Of a DNA stretch of 6,421 bases, positions 1-5,777 are shown in pieces (positions within the stretch are counted from its first letter, which is position 1; each line of letters opens with the position of its first letter). The stretch covers positions 1 through 6,421 of the forward strand of contig CAXBQO010000063.1 of the NCBI GenBank assembly GCA_963977945.1. The letters run 5' to 3'. Source of the DNA: CALMJB01 sp963977945 (GTDB lineage Bacteria > Actinomycetota > Actinomycetes > Nanopelagicales > Nanopelagicaceae). The notes below the pieces were generated by a model. It did no database searches. It was not told the DNA's origin and was given only the letters and a program-made list of their open reading frames with translations. The translations under genes and the position numbers were made by a program.

Positions 1-1370
1 TGACTCAATTATTTAATCAATTTGAAGTCGACGCAGAAGTCACAGGTTTTATGCGTGGACCAACTGTCACGCGTTATGAAGTAGCACTTGGTAGCGGCGT
101 AAAAGTAGAGGCGATTTCAGCTTTATCAAAAAATATTGCATATGCAGTGGCTTCAGGTGATGTGCGAATTCTTTCGCCGATTCCAGGTAAATCTGCAGTT
201 GGTATTGAAATTCCAAATAGTGATCGCGAAATTGTGGCACTTGGTGATGTGTTGCGTTCATCAGTTGCAACCAATGATTCTCACCCAATGGTTATTTCAT
301 TAGGTAAAGATGTCGAAGGCAATTATCTATGTGCGAATTTGGCTCGTATGCCACATCTCTTGGTTGCCGGAGCAACTGGAGCTGGTAAATCTTCAATGAT
401 TAACTCGTTAATTGTTTCGATTTTAATGCGGGCAACACCGGATGAAGTGCGAATGGTTTTAATTGATCCAAAACGGGTGGAATTAAATGGTTACGACGGA
501 ATTCCACATTTAATGGCACCGATTATTACCAATCCAAAAAAGGCGTCAGATGTTTTAGCGTGGGTAGTGCGAGAAATGGATATGCGCTATGACGACTTAT
601 CGAAGTTTGGATTCCGCCACATTGATGATTTCAATAAAGCGGTGCAAAGTGGCAAATTACAACTTCCGGCAGATAGTGATCGAGTACTAGAGCCATACCC
701 ATATTTGTTAGTAATTATTGATGAGTTAGCAGATTTAATGATGGTGGCGCCGCGTGAGGTTGAAGAATCAATTGTGCGAATTACACAACTTGCCCGAGCC
801 GCCGGAATTCATTTAGTTATCGCGACACAAAGACCAAGCGTGGATATTGTTACAGGTTTGATAAAGGCGAATGTGCCTTCTCGTCTCTCATTTGCTACTT
901 CATCACTTGCTGATTCAAGAGTTATTTTAGATATGCCAGGCGCAGAGAAATTAGTTGGTCAAGGTGATGGATTATTTTTACCAATGGGAGCAAGTAAGCC
1001 AGTTCGTATTCAAGGTGCATATGTTTCAGAGCGCGAGATTGAATCAATTGTTAATCACGTTAAGTCACAGTTGCAACCGGTGTATCGAATTGATTTAACT
1101 CAAGCTGCGCCAACAAAACAAGTTGATGGTGATATCGGTGATGATTTAGATTTGTTGTTACAAGCAGTTCAACTTGTGGTTTCAACTCAATTTGGTTCCA
1201 CATCAATGTTGCAACGAAAACTACGAATCGGTTTTGCCAAAGCTGGCCGTCTGATGGATCTCATGGAAAGTCGGGGGATTGTGGGTCCGACTGAGGGGTC
1301 AAAAGCTCGGGCGGTTCTTATTACAGCCGAGCAGATGCCAGATGTTTTGGAATCTCTGCGGGGAAACTAG
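1..1370 (+). CDS. ftsK: DNA translocase FtsK, 5'-truncated by the window edge
   Basis: FtsK is a septum-anchored, ATP-driven hexameric motor that pumps chromosome ends through the closing division septum. The reading frame is already open at base 3, upstream of the first ATG (position 51), with FtsK-like residues, so the gene runs in from the left. The N-terminal membrane segments and linker are missing, leaving about 455 residues. Visible in order: the alpha part of the motor (with GPTVTRYE near position 57); Walker A GATGAGKS (369-392); the conserved LIDPKRVEL; Walker B LLVIIDELADLM (705-740); an ATQRPS sensor-like motif (about 828-845); and a C-terminal winged-helix gamma domain (about 1137-1350) with IGFAKAGRLMDLMESRGIVG, the part that reads KOPS polarity sequences in characterised FtsK. 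All motor motifs are intact. No convincing terminator follows, so readthrough into the next gene is possible. Confidence 0.97.
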   Translation, partial: TQLFNQFEVDAEVTGFMRGPTVTRYEVALGSGVKVEAISALSKNIAYAVASGDVRILSPIPGKSAVGIEIPNSDREIVALGDVLRSSVATNDSHPMVISLGKDVEGNYLCANLARMPHLLVAGATGAGKSSMINSLIVSILMRATPDEVRMVLIDPKRVELNGYDGIPHLMAPIITNPKKASDVLAWVVREMDMRYDDLSKFGFRHIDDFNKAVQSGKLQLPADSDRVLEPYPYLLVIIDELADLMMVAPREVEESIVRITQLARAAGIHLVIATQRPSVDIVTGLIKANVPSRLSFATSSLADSRVILDMPGAEKLVGQGDGLFLPMGASKPVRIQGAYVSEREIESIVNHVKSQLQPVYRIDLTQAAPTKQVDGDIGDDLDLLLQAVQLVVSTQFGSTSMLQRKLRIGFAKAGRLMDLMESRGIVGPTEGSKARAVLITAEQMPDVLESLRGN

Positions 1371-1401
1371 GTTTAAGGGCTAGACCCCCAAAAATTCTTC
1401 A

Positions 1402-1429
1402 CTAAAAATTTCCAAAATATAAATTTTAG
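1402..1429. repeat. AT-rich imperfect inverted repeat between ftsK and the rodZ-like gene
   Basis: CTAAAAATTT (1402-1411) faces AAATTTTAG (1421-1429) across a 9-base spacer, with one unpaired A. The dyad overlaps the likely -10 region of the downstream gene, so it could be an operator. It is too A/T-rich and lacks the following T run needed for a convincing intrinsic terminator. In such AT-rich DNA it could also be chance. Confidence 0.35.
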
Positions 1430-1432
1430 ATT
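1427..1432 (+). promoter_or_regulatory. Possible -10 element for the rodZ-like gene
   Basis: TAGATT fits the loose actinobacterial -10 pattern TAnnnT. It ends 6 bases before the TTG at 1439, the spacing expected for a leaderless transcript. No good -35 element is visible about 17 bases upstream. TATAAA at 1418-1423 is an alternative -10 that would leave a short leader. Confidence 0.35.
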
Positions 1433-1438
1433 TACGCT

Positions 1439-2179
1439 TTGCCTCTAACTTTCCCTATGAGCACTTTGAAAATGGATTCCCTACAGATGACAAAAGAGTC
1501 GATGTTACAAGTAGCCCGACTTGCATCAGGTTTATCTATTGATGAACTTTCTAAAAAAACTTTAGTTCGATCTGGAATATTAAAGGATTTAGAAAATTAT
1601 GATTGTGCTTCTTGCGGTGGTATTGCATATGCCCGCGGACATTTGAGAAATATTGCAAAAGTTTTGAAAATAGACAGCAAAGAACTAATTGCTGATTTTG
1701 AAACCAAAATTAATTTAGAAACCCGACCAATTTTTGATCGTTTGGCTGACAACAATGTCACGCAAAAAGTAGTCGAGAAGAGCGGCTTAAGTTTTAAGAG
1801 TATTGGTTTTGGTGTCGCTACCGTTGCGGTTCTTTTCGGCGTAGTTTTTTTAGCATTGCAAAATAGTGGCACAGCAGAGGTGCAAAAAATATCAAGTACA
1901 ACTTCTGCCCCGTCCGTTTCAACTATAAGCAACGGAATCGATTTAACTTTCGTTGGCGTTTATGGCAAAAGCTGGATAGGCATAACCGATAAAGATGAAA
2001 ATGTGGTTTTTGATGGAATTTTGTACCAAGGTGAAACTAAAAAATTCACTAATCCGACGGAATTAAAAGTGACTATTGGTAATGGTGCCGCCGTCTCTTA
2101 TGTTTTAAATGGTCAAGATAAAGGCGTTGCCGGAAAATTAGGTGAAGTAGTTCATTTAGATCTCAAAGCTGGCGCATAA
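1439..2179 (+). CDS. rodZ: RodZ-like protein: HTH domain, one membrane helix, DUF4115 domain
   Basis: This is a bitopic membrane protein with the RodZ layout. A Cro/C1-type HTH domain occupies about residues 22-78 and includes SIDELSKKTLVRSGILKDLE and the family signature CGGIAYARGHLR. A linker follows, then one hydrophobic helix (about 122-141), a Ser/Thr-rich spacer, and a C-terminal beta-rich domain (about 166-243) resembling DUF4115, with KSWIGITD, VVFDGILYQGE and a GEVVHLDL end. In E. coli, RodZ binds MreB and supports cell elongation; whether this lineage has MreB is unknown, so the role here is inferred. The start is uncertain. TTG 1439 sits at leaderless distance from a possible -10. 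In-frame ATGs at 1457, 1472 and 1487 are also plausible and none has a Shine-Dalgarno. The HTH is kept with any of these. The gene lies 68 bases after ftsK and 38 before rimO. Confidence 0.85.
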   Translation: MPLTFPMSTLKMDSLQMTKESMLQVARLASGLSIDELSKKTLVRSGILKDLENYDCASCGGIAYARGHLRNIAKVLKIDSKELIADFETKINLETRPIFDRLADNNVTQKVVEKSGLSFKSIGFGVATVAVLFGVVFLALQNSGTAEVQKISSTTSAPSVSTISNGIDLTFVGVYGKSWIGITDKDENVVFDGILYQGETKKFTNPTELKVTIGNGAAVSYVLNGQDKGVAGKLGEVVHLDLKAGA

Positions 2180-2202
2180 ACCAAACTAATTTACATTCAC
2201 AC

Positions 2203-2208
2203 TATTAT
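2203..2208 (+). promoter_or_regulatory. Putative -10 box for the rimO operon (near-leaderless)
   Basis: TATTAT matches the -10 consensus TATAAT at five of six positions and ends 9 bases before the GTG at 2218. A transcript starting 6-8 bases downstream would begin almost at the start codon. There is no purine-rich ribosome binding site in the gap, in keeping with leaderless translation. No clear -35 is present at normal spacing; TTTACA at 2190-2195 is only 7 bases upstream of the -10. Confidence 0.45.
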
Positions 2209-2217
2209 TAGCAAATA

Positions 2218-3597
2218 GTGTCTATCGATACCAAGAAATCTCGCACCGTTGCCCTTGTCACTTTGGGTTGTTCCCGCAATGAAGTTGATTCTGAAGAATT
2301 AGCAGCCAGGTTGGCAGCAGATGGCTGGCAATTAATTGATGATCCGGCCAGCGCGCAAGTGGCGGTAATTAATACCTGCGGTTTTATTGAGAGTGCTAAA
2401 AAAGATTCAATTGATGCGTTACTTGAAGCAAATTCACTAAAGAAAAATGGCGTCACTCAAGCGGTAGTAGCAGTGGGATGTATGGCCGAAAGATATGGCC
2501 AAGAATTATCAAAAGCATTGCCCGAAGCTGATGCGATTTTAAGTTTTGATGATTATCAAGATATTTCTAAGCGGCTAAATTCAATTATCTCCGGCGAGAA
2601 ATTACCGGTTCACACACCACAAGACAGAAGAGCATTATTGCCAATTGCACCGGTTCAAAGGGCGGCAGAAAAAACTCCGATTGGCCGAGTGCTTAGAAAG
2701 CGATTAGATAACGCACCGGTCGCACCACTTAAGGTGGCATCAGGTTGTGATCGTAGGTGTTCATTTTGCGCGATTCCATACTTTCGCGGCTCATTTGTCT
2801 CTCGCACACCAGATGAAATTTTGGCGGAGGCACTTTGGCTTTCGCAAAATGGGGTGAGTGAACTTTTCTTAGTTAGCGAGAACACCACTTCTTACGGAAA
2901 AGATTTGCAGGACCTGCGCCTTATGGAGAAATTACTTCCGAATTTGGCGCAAATAGAGGCGGTAAAACGAATTCGCCTTTCATATTTACAACCGGCAGAG
3001 GTTAGACCCACACTGCTTCAGGCAATGATTAGTACTGAAAAAGTTGTTCCATACTTTGATCTCTCATTTCAACACGCCAGCGGCGAAATATTGCGCAAGA
3101 TGCGTCGCTTTGGGGATGGTGAAAAATTTTTACATTTAATAAAGCAAATTCGGGTACTTTCACCAGAAGCAGGTATTCGTTCTAATTTCATCGTCGGATT
3201 TCCAGGTGAAACCGATAAAGATTTTATGGAATTAGTTGAGTTTTTATCTGAAGCAGGTCTTGATGCAATTGGTGTATTTGGTTATTCCGATGAAGATAAA
3301 ACCGAAGCGGTGGATTTAGCTGACAAAGTTGATCCAGAATTAATCAAAGAACGGGTAAATGAGTTATCAAGTTTGGCTGATGAGTTAATTACAAATAGAG
3401 CTGAAAGTCGAGTAGGGCAAAAAATTTCAGTCTTGATTGAAGATGCGCAGGAACAAGAAGGCCGGGCAGAGCATCAAGGACCAGAAGTTGATGGTTCAAC
3501 ATTTATACAAAGTGGTCGCAAATTTAAAGTGGGCGAGTATGTTGATGCGGTGATAAGTGAAAATAATGGAGCAGATTTGGTTGCGATTCCAATATGA
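2218..3597 (+). CDS. rimO: Ribosomal protein S12 methylthiotransferase RimO
   Basis: RimO is a cytosolic radical-SAM enzyme that adds a methylthio group to the beta-carbon of a conserved aspartate in ribosomal protein S12 (Asp88 in E. coli). The N-terminal UPF0004 domain carries its three cluster cysteines: C18 (TLGCSRN), C54 (INTCGF) and C88 (VGCMAERYG). The radical-SAM triad is C177-x3-C181-x2-C184 in GCDRRCSFCAIP, followed by FRGSFVSR, which favours RimO over the tRNA enzyme MiaB. Other core motifs are FQHASGEILRKMRR and NFIVGFPGET. The last 60 or so residues form a TRAM-like RNA/protein-binding domain. The 459-residue length is normal. The start is GTG, with a -10-like box just upstream and no Shine-Dalgarno, suggesting a leaderless message. 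The stop overlaps the pgsA start as ATGA, so this is the likely first gene of an operon. Confidence 0.96.
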   Translation: MSIDTKKSRTVALVTLGCSRNEVDSEELAARLAADGWQLIDDPASAQVAVINTCGFIESAKKDSIDALLEANSLKKNGVTQAVVAVGCMAERYGQELSKALPEADAILSFDDYQDISKRLNSIISGEKLPVHTPQDRRALLPIAPVQRAAEKTPIGRVLRKRLDNAPVAPLKVASGCDRRCSFCAIPYFRGSFVSRTPDEILAEALWLSQNGVSELFLVSENTTSYGKDLQDLRLMEKLLPNLAQIEAVKRIRLSYLQPAEVRPTLLQAMISTEKVVPYFDLSFQHASGEILRKMRRFGDGEKFLHLIKQIRVLSPEAGIRSNFIVGFPGETDKDFMELVEFLSEAGLDAIGVFGYSDEDKTEAVDLADKVDPELIKERVNELSSLADELITNRAESRVGQKISVLIEDAQEQEGRAEHQGPEVDGSTFIQSGRKFKVGEYVDAVISENNGADLVAIPI

Positions 3598-4148
3598 AAT
3601 CTCAAAATAAAATTTTAAATCTGCCAAATTTTTTAACAATTGCTCGCATTTTAATTTTGCCAATTTGTGCTTGGGCATTATTCAATGGAGAACAAAGCGA
3701 TACCTGGCGCTACATCGCTTGGATTTTATTTTTTATTACCGGGTTAACAGATGTGATAGATGGCAAGTTAGCAAGATCTAGAAATGAAGTTAGCAACTTT
3801 GGCGTATTGCTTGATCCAATTGCAGATAAGGCGATGTTGGCAACCGCAACAATAGGCTCATCAATTTTAGGATTTTTATCTTGGTGGGTTACCGCTGTTT
3901 TATTGGTGCGCGAAATTTCGGTGACGATTTTAAGATTTACCAGATTAAAAGTTGAAGTTATTCCGGCATCGCGTGGGGCAAAACTGAAGACCGCTTTTCA
4001 AGGTTTTGGTGTTGGTTTCTATATTTTGCCGCTACCAAGTTTTCTACATTTGCCACGTGATATTTTTATGGCAATTGCAATTTATCTGACAATAAAAACT
4101 GGTTTTGATTATTTTCGCCAAGTTAAATGGAATCAAAAAGCAATATGA
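3594..4148 (+). CDS. pgsA: CDP-diacylglycerol--glycerol-3-phosphate 3-phosphatidyltransferase
   Basis: This is an integral membrane enzyme making phosphatidylglycerophosphate from CDP-diacylglycerol and glycerol 3-phosphate, the committed step to phosphatidylglycerol. The CDP-alcohol phosphatidyltransferase signature D-x2-DG-x2-AR-x8-G-x3-D-x3-D is complete: D53, D56, G57, A60, R61, G70, D74 and D78. The PgsA-type N-terminus LPNFLTIARIL (10-20) and the segment ASRGAKLKTAFQ (125-136) support glycerol 3-phosphate as acceptor rather than inositol phosphate or serine. Several hydrophobic stretches (about 12-31, 40-52, 80-105, 137-150, 158-168) match a polytopic protein, and 184 residues is typical. 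The ATG overlaps the rimO stop (ATGA, 3594-3597) and the stop overlaps the cinA start, so translation is probably coupled on both sides. The exact acceptor is assigned from motifs and the pgsA-cinA-clgR context known in actinobacteria. Confidence 0.92.
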   Translation: MKSQNKILNLPNFLTIARILILPICAWALFNGEQSDTWRYIAWILFFITGLTDVIDGKLARSRNEVSNFGVLLDPIADKAMLATATIGSSILGFLSWWVTAVLLVREISVTILRFTRLKVEVIPASRGAKLKTAFQGFGVGFYILPLPSFLHLPRDIFMAIAIYLTIKTGFDYFRQVKWNQKAI

Positions 4149-4609
4149 GTGCAAAAACAATTATTAAGAAACTGACCAAACAGAAAAAGACTCTTTCAGT
4201 TGCAGAATCAATTACCGCTGGTGGTTTAGCGGCGGCAATTACCGATATTGCCGGTTCTTCCAAAGTTTTTTTAGGTGGATTAATTGTTTACTCAGATGAA
4301 GCGAAGATTAAACAATTAAATATTGCTAAAAGTTTATTGGCGGAATACACCGCAGTCTCAGAGCAAGTTGTAATTGAAATGGCACAAAATGTTCGCAAGA
4401 AGTTTGATTCTGATTTTGCAATTGCAACCACCGGAGTCGCAGGACCAAAGCCTGCTTATGGGCAAAAACCTGGAACAGTTTGGTTAGCGATTGCCGACCG
4501 AAAATCGACATTAAGCATCCCGCTTTCATTGAAGGGAGATCGAGAATCGGTGCGAAACGCGGCGATAGAAAGCGCGATAGCTACCTTTTCTCGTATCCTT
4601 TCCTCATGA
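4145..4609 (+). CDS. cinA: CinA C-terminal domain protein, nicotinamide-nucleotide amidase (PncC)
   Basis: The family deamidates nicotinamide mononucleotide to nicotinate mononucleotide, recycling the NMN released by NAD-dependent DNA ligase. The protein has only the CinA C-terminal domain (154 residues); the N-terminal molybdopterin-like domain of full-length CinA is absent, as is usual for short PncC forms. Visible motifs are VAESITAGGLAA with Ser22 in the AES motif at the active site, GSSKVFLGGLIVYSDEAK, TTGVAGP (95-101), KPGTVW (108-113) and GDRESVRNAA (131-140). I chose ATG 4145, which overlaps the pgsA stop as ATGA, over the in-frame ATG at 4127. The upstream choice would add only six residues lying inside pgsA, and the same ATGA junction occurs at both neighbouring gene boundaries. 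The stop in turn overlaps the clgR start. Confidence 0.92.
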   Translation: MSAKTIIKKLTKQKKTLSVAESITAGGLAAAITDIAGSSKVFLGGLIVYSDEAKIKQLNIAKSLLAEYTAVSEQVVIEMAQNVRKKFDSDFAIATTGVAGPKPAYGQKPGTVWLAIADRKSTLSIPLSLKGDRESVRNAAIESAIATFSRILSS

Positions 4610-4881
4610 TTCTTCTCCGCACTCAAATTGGCGCGGCGCTTCGTGCTGCTCGCGTTAATCAAAAACGCACACTTCGTGAAGTGGCAAAGGCTGCTCGAGT
4701 TTCACTCGGTTATCTATCTGAAGTTGAAAGAGGACAAAAAGAAGCCTCATCAGAATTGCTCAACGCAATTTGTTCTGCTTTGGATTTACCGCTTTCCAAA
4801 CTTCTATCTGATGTCACAACCGTTGTGGTCGCTTCCGAATCCCCAGTTATCGCACTACAGGTGGTAGACAACGCGGCTTAA
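4606..4881 (+). CDS. clgR: ClgR-type transcriptional regulator of Clp protease genes
   Basis: This is a small Cro/C1-type HTH DNA-binding protein of 91 residues. In Streptomyces, Corynebacterium and Mycobacterium, ClgR activates clpP, clpC and other proteostasis genes. The core from TLREVAKAARVSLGYLSEVE to RGQKEASSELLNAIC (residues 22-56) matches the family very closely, followed by ALDLPLSKLLSDV. The position after pgsA-cinA is the classic actinobacterial one. The start is ATG 4606, which overlaps the cinA stop as ATGA and gives MILLRTQIGAALRAAR, the expected N-terminus. An upstream in-frame ATG at 4480 would lie deep in cinA and adds unrelated residues. The tail ends in Asn-Ala-Ala. C-terminal Ala-Ala is the ClpP degradation signal reported for Streptomyces ClgR, so feedback proteolysis is likely here too (inference). 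The linker after the HTH is short and Val-rich. Confidence 0.93.
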   Translation: MILLRTQIGAALRAARVNQKRTLREVAKAARVSLGYLSEVERGQKEASSELLNAICSALDLPLSKLLSDVTTVVVASESPVIALQVVDNAA

Positions 4882-4882
4882 T

Positions 4883-5407
4883 TTGGCCGCGCCGTTATAC
4901 GCTCGCCAAACTGCGGCGAGCAACCAATCAAGACAAGCGATTTTTCGCGGGGCAAAGCAAGAGATTGCCAATGTCGGAAGTTATGAATCAAACATCATAA
5001 AAATTGCCGACTACGCGCAGGTTTCACGGGCCACCATTTACAACCAATTTGCAGATAAAGCGGAAATGTTTGAAGCGCTAGTTGAAAATGAAGTAATTCG
5101 ATTGGCAGATATTGCTCGAAATGCTGAAAGTAAATCAGCGGCGTTGTTTCAAATTTCACGGGAAATTAGTCAAAGTGCTGCGCTTCGAAAAATAGTTGAA
5201 ACTGATCCAAAAGATATCGCCAAACTTATGACAATAAGTGAACATCCAACTTGGCAATTAGTTGGCACGTTCATATCTGAGATATTTAAAACCGATACTG
5301 CAACTTCTGGAGTAATTCTTCGCTGGCTAATCGCACAAATTTCTGCCCCGCTATCTGCTGAGCAATCTCAACAACAAGCAGAGCGGCTGGCTCGATTAAC
5401 TAGTTAA
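4883..5407 (+). CDS. TetR-like transcriptional regulator
   Basis: This 174-residue protein has a TetR-type N-terminal DNA-binding domain (about residues 15-62): SRQAIFRGAKQEIANVGSYE, then the helix-turn-helix KIADYAQVSRATIYNQFADK, whose end matches the TetR hallmark Y-x-x-F-x-x-K. The remaining 110 residues are mostly helical, with no recognised ligand pocket, and end in a Gln-rich stretch (about 160-167). The start is TTG 4883, one base after the clgR stop. An in-frame TAG at 4865-4867 rules out any further upstream start, and later starts would cut the HTH. There is no ribosome binding site, so translation probably depends on reinitiation after clgR. A 7-bp hairpin lies within codons 7-13. 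The target genes and ligand cannot be read from the sequence. Coupling to clgR suggests it responds to, or is coexpressed with, proteolysis control. Confidence 0.85.
   Translation: MAAPLYARQTAASNQSRQAIFRGAKQEIANVGSYESNIIKIADYAQVSRATIYNQFADKAEMFEALVENEVIRLADIARNAESKSAALFQISREISQSAALRKIVETDPKDIAKLMTISEHPTWQLVGTFISEIFKTDTATSGVILRWLIAQISAPLSAEQSQQQAERLARLTS
4901..4921. repeat. Perfect 7-bp inverted repeat (hairpin) in the 5' end of the TetR-like gene
   Basis: GCTCGCC (4901-4907) and GGCGAGC (4915-4921) are exact reverse complements separated by AAACTGC. The arms are almost all G/C in an AT-rich window, so a stable mRNA hairpin 18-38 bases after the TTG start is expected. It is not followed by a T run, so it is not an intrinsic terminator. 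It may tune translation at this weak start or be a DNA operator. The codons also encode ordinary residues, so chance is possible. Confidence 0.5.
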
Positions 5408-5412
5408 CACAC

Positions 5413-5604
5413 ATGCGCATAACAGAATTGCGCGCTAAGTTGCGAGATTATTTTCCAGATAGCGATACATACTCGCAGGATATTGTTCTATCAGCCCTTG
5501 GCGGTGTGACTGTTAATCAAGCAATCGAGCGCGGAGATGAACCTGGCGATATTTGGAAAGCGGTTTTAATGCACAACCCGCAAATGCCTAGCAAATTTAG
5601 ATAA
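5413..5604 (+). CDS. DUF3046 family protein
   Basis: This small 63-residue protein is typical of Actinobacteria and its function is unknown. It begins MRITELRAKLRDYF and carries the family core VLSALGGVTVNQAIERGDEP followed by DIWKAVLMH near the C-terminus, where family members have a conserved tryptophan (W48 here). The length and layout fit DUF3046. The ATG start is 5 bases after the TetR-like stop with no clear Shine-Dalgarno, so it is probably translated from the same message. In many actinobacteria this gene lies directly upstream of recA; here the next gene is convergent and unrelated, and its stop codon lies only 5 bases away. No transcription terminator is visible at this junction. 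Confidence 0.85.
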   Translation: MRITELRAKLRDYFPDSDTYSQDIVLSALGGVTVNQAIERGDEPGDIWKAVLMHNPQMPSKFR

Positions 5605-5609
5605 TTAAA

Positions 5610-5726
5610 TTATTTGCACTTACATCGTTCTTCAGCTGGAAAAGGTGCTAACGCCTCTTCAATGTGTTGGCCGCATCCTTCCCAAGTGAATTTGCCACAT
5701 TTTTTGCATTTAACTGCGCTGCACAT
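5610..5726 (-). CDS. Cysteine-rich 38-residue protein, putative metal-binding
   Basis: A minus-strand frame runs from ATG at 5726 to TAA at 5610. The product starts MCSAVKCKKCGKFTWEGCGQ and ends ERCKCK. Its six cysteines (2, 7, 10, 18, 35, 37) and His21 are arranged as C-x2-C-G-K-x-T-W-x-G-C-G-x-H, then a C-x-C end, which looks like a small zinc ribbon or other metal site. From memory, short bacterial proteins with the same CGK-T-W-GCGQH pattern are common in genomes but uncharacterised. Support for real coding: an AGAGAGG ribosome binding site 7 bases upstream, a TATAAA box upstream of that, and a patterned composition unlikely by chance. It lies 51 bases downstream of the rhodanese lipoprotein on the same strand and converges on DUF3046. 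It is easily missed by gene callers because of its length. Confidence 0.8.
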   Translation of the reverse strand: MCSAVKCKKCGKFTWEGCGQHIEEALAPFPAEERCKCK

Positions 5727-5733
5727 TTTTATG

Positions 5734-5740
5734 CCTCTCT
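5734..5740 (-). promoter_or_regulatory. Ribosome binding site of the small cysteine-rich gene
   Basis: Read on the minus strand, AGAGAGG lies 7 bases before the ATG at 5726. It is the best Shine-Dalgarno match seen at any gene start in the window, where most starts are leaderless-like or coupled, and it is the main local support for this short gene. Confidence 0.65.
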
Positions 5741-5749
5741 TATTTTGAC

Positions 5750-5755
5750 TTTATA
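5750..5755 (-). promoter_or_regulatory. Possible -10 box for the small cysteine-rich gene
   Basis: Minus-strand TATAAA lies about 10 bases upstream of the ribosome binding site, so a transcript starting near 5743 would have a leader of about 17 bases. The -35 match is poor (TTCCGA at 16-base spacing). The gene could instead, or also, be transcribed from the rhodanese gene upstream. Confidence 0.3.
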
Positions 5756-5777
5756 AATAAATTATTTAACGTCGGAA

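Noticed and set aside
1377..1395. Possible terminator after ftsK (GGG-CTAGA-CCC)
   Set aside because: The stem is only 3 bp and is followed by A residues rather than a T run on the plus strand; read on the minus strand it would serve no gene.
3496..3678. 60-codon minus-strand frame across the rimO-pgsA junction
   Set aside because: It is a shadow of two well-supported genes with no domain and no initiation signal; the same applies to the minus-strand frames within ftsK, the rodZ-like gene, rimO and cinA.
4559..4581. Direct repeat of GCGATAG near the end of cinA
   Set aside because: Only two 7-base copies inside a well-conserved coding region; expected by chance and codon use.
4480..4605. 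Extended N-terminus for clgR starting at ATG 4480
   Set aside because: It lies entirely inside cinA in another frame and encodes residues unlike any ClgR N-terminus. The ATG at 4606 gives the expected start and the same ATGA junction as neighbouring genes.
4628..4867. 79-codon plus-strand frame inside clgR
   Set aside because: It overlaps clgR fully in another frame and shows no recognisable domain or ribosome binding site, while clgR matches its family strongly.
4904..4915. ClgR-box-like CGC...GCG at the start of the TetR-like gene
   Set aside because: The spacing is 6 bases instead of the 5 I recall for the actinobacterial ClgR operator, and the flanks do not match; it is better explained as part of the 7-bp inverted repeat.
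5605..5777. Recent insertion or mobile element between DUF3046 and the rhodanese gene
   Set aside because: No terminal repeats, target duplication or transposase remnant is visible, and the stretch is explained by the 38-residue gene and its leader.
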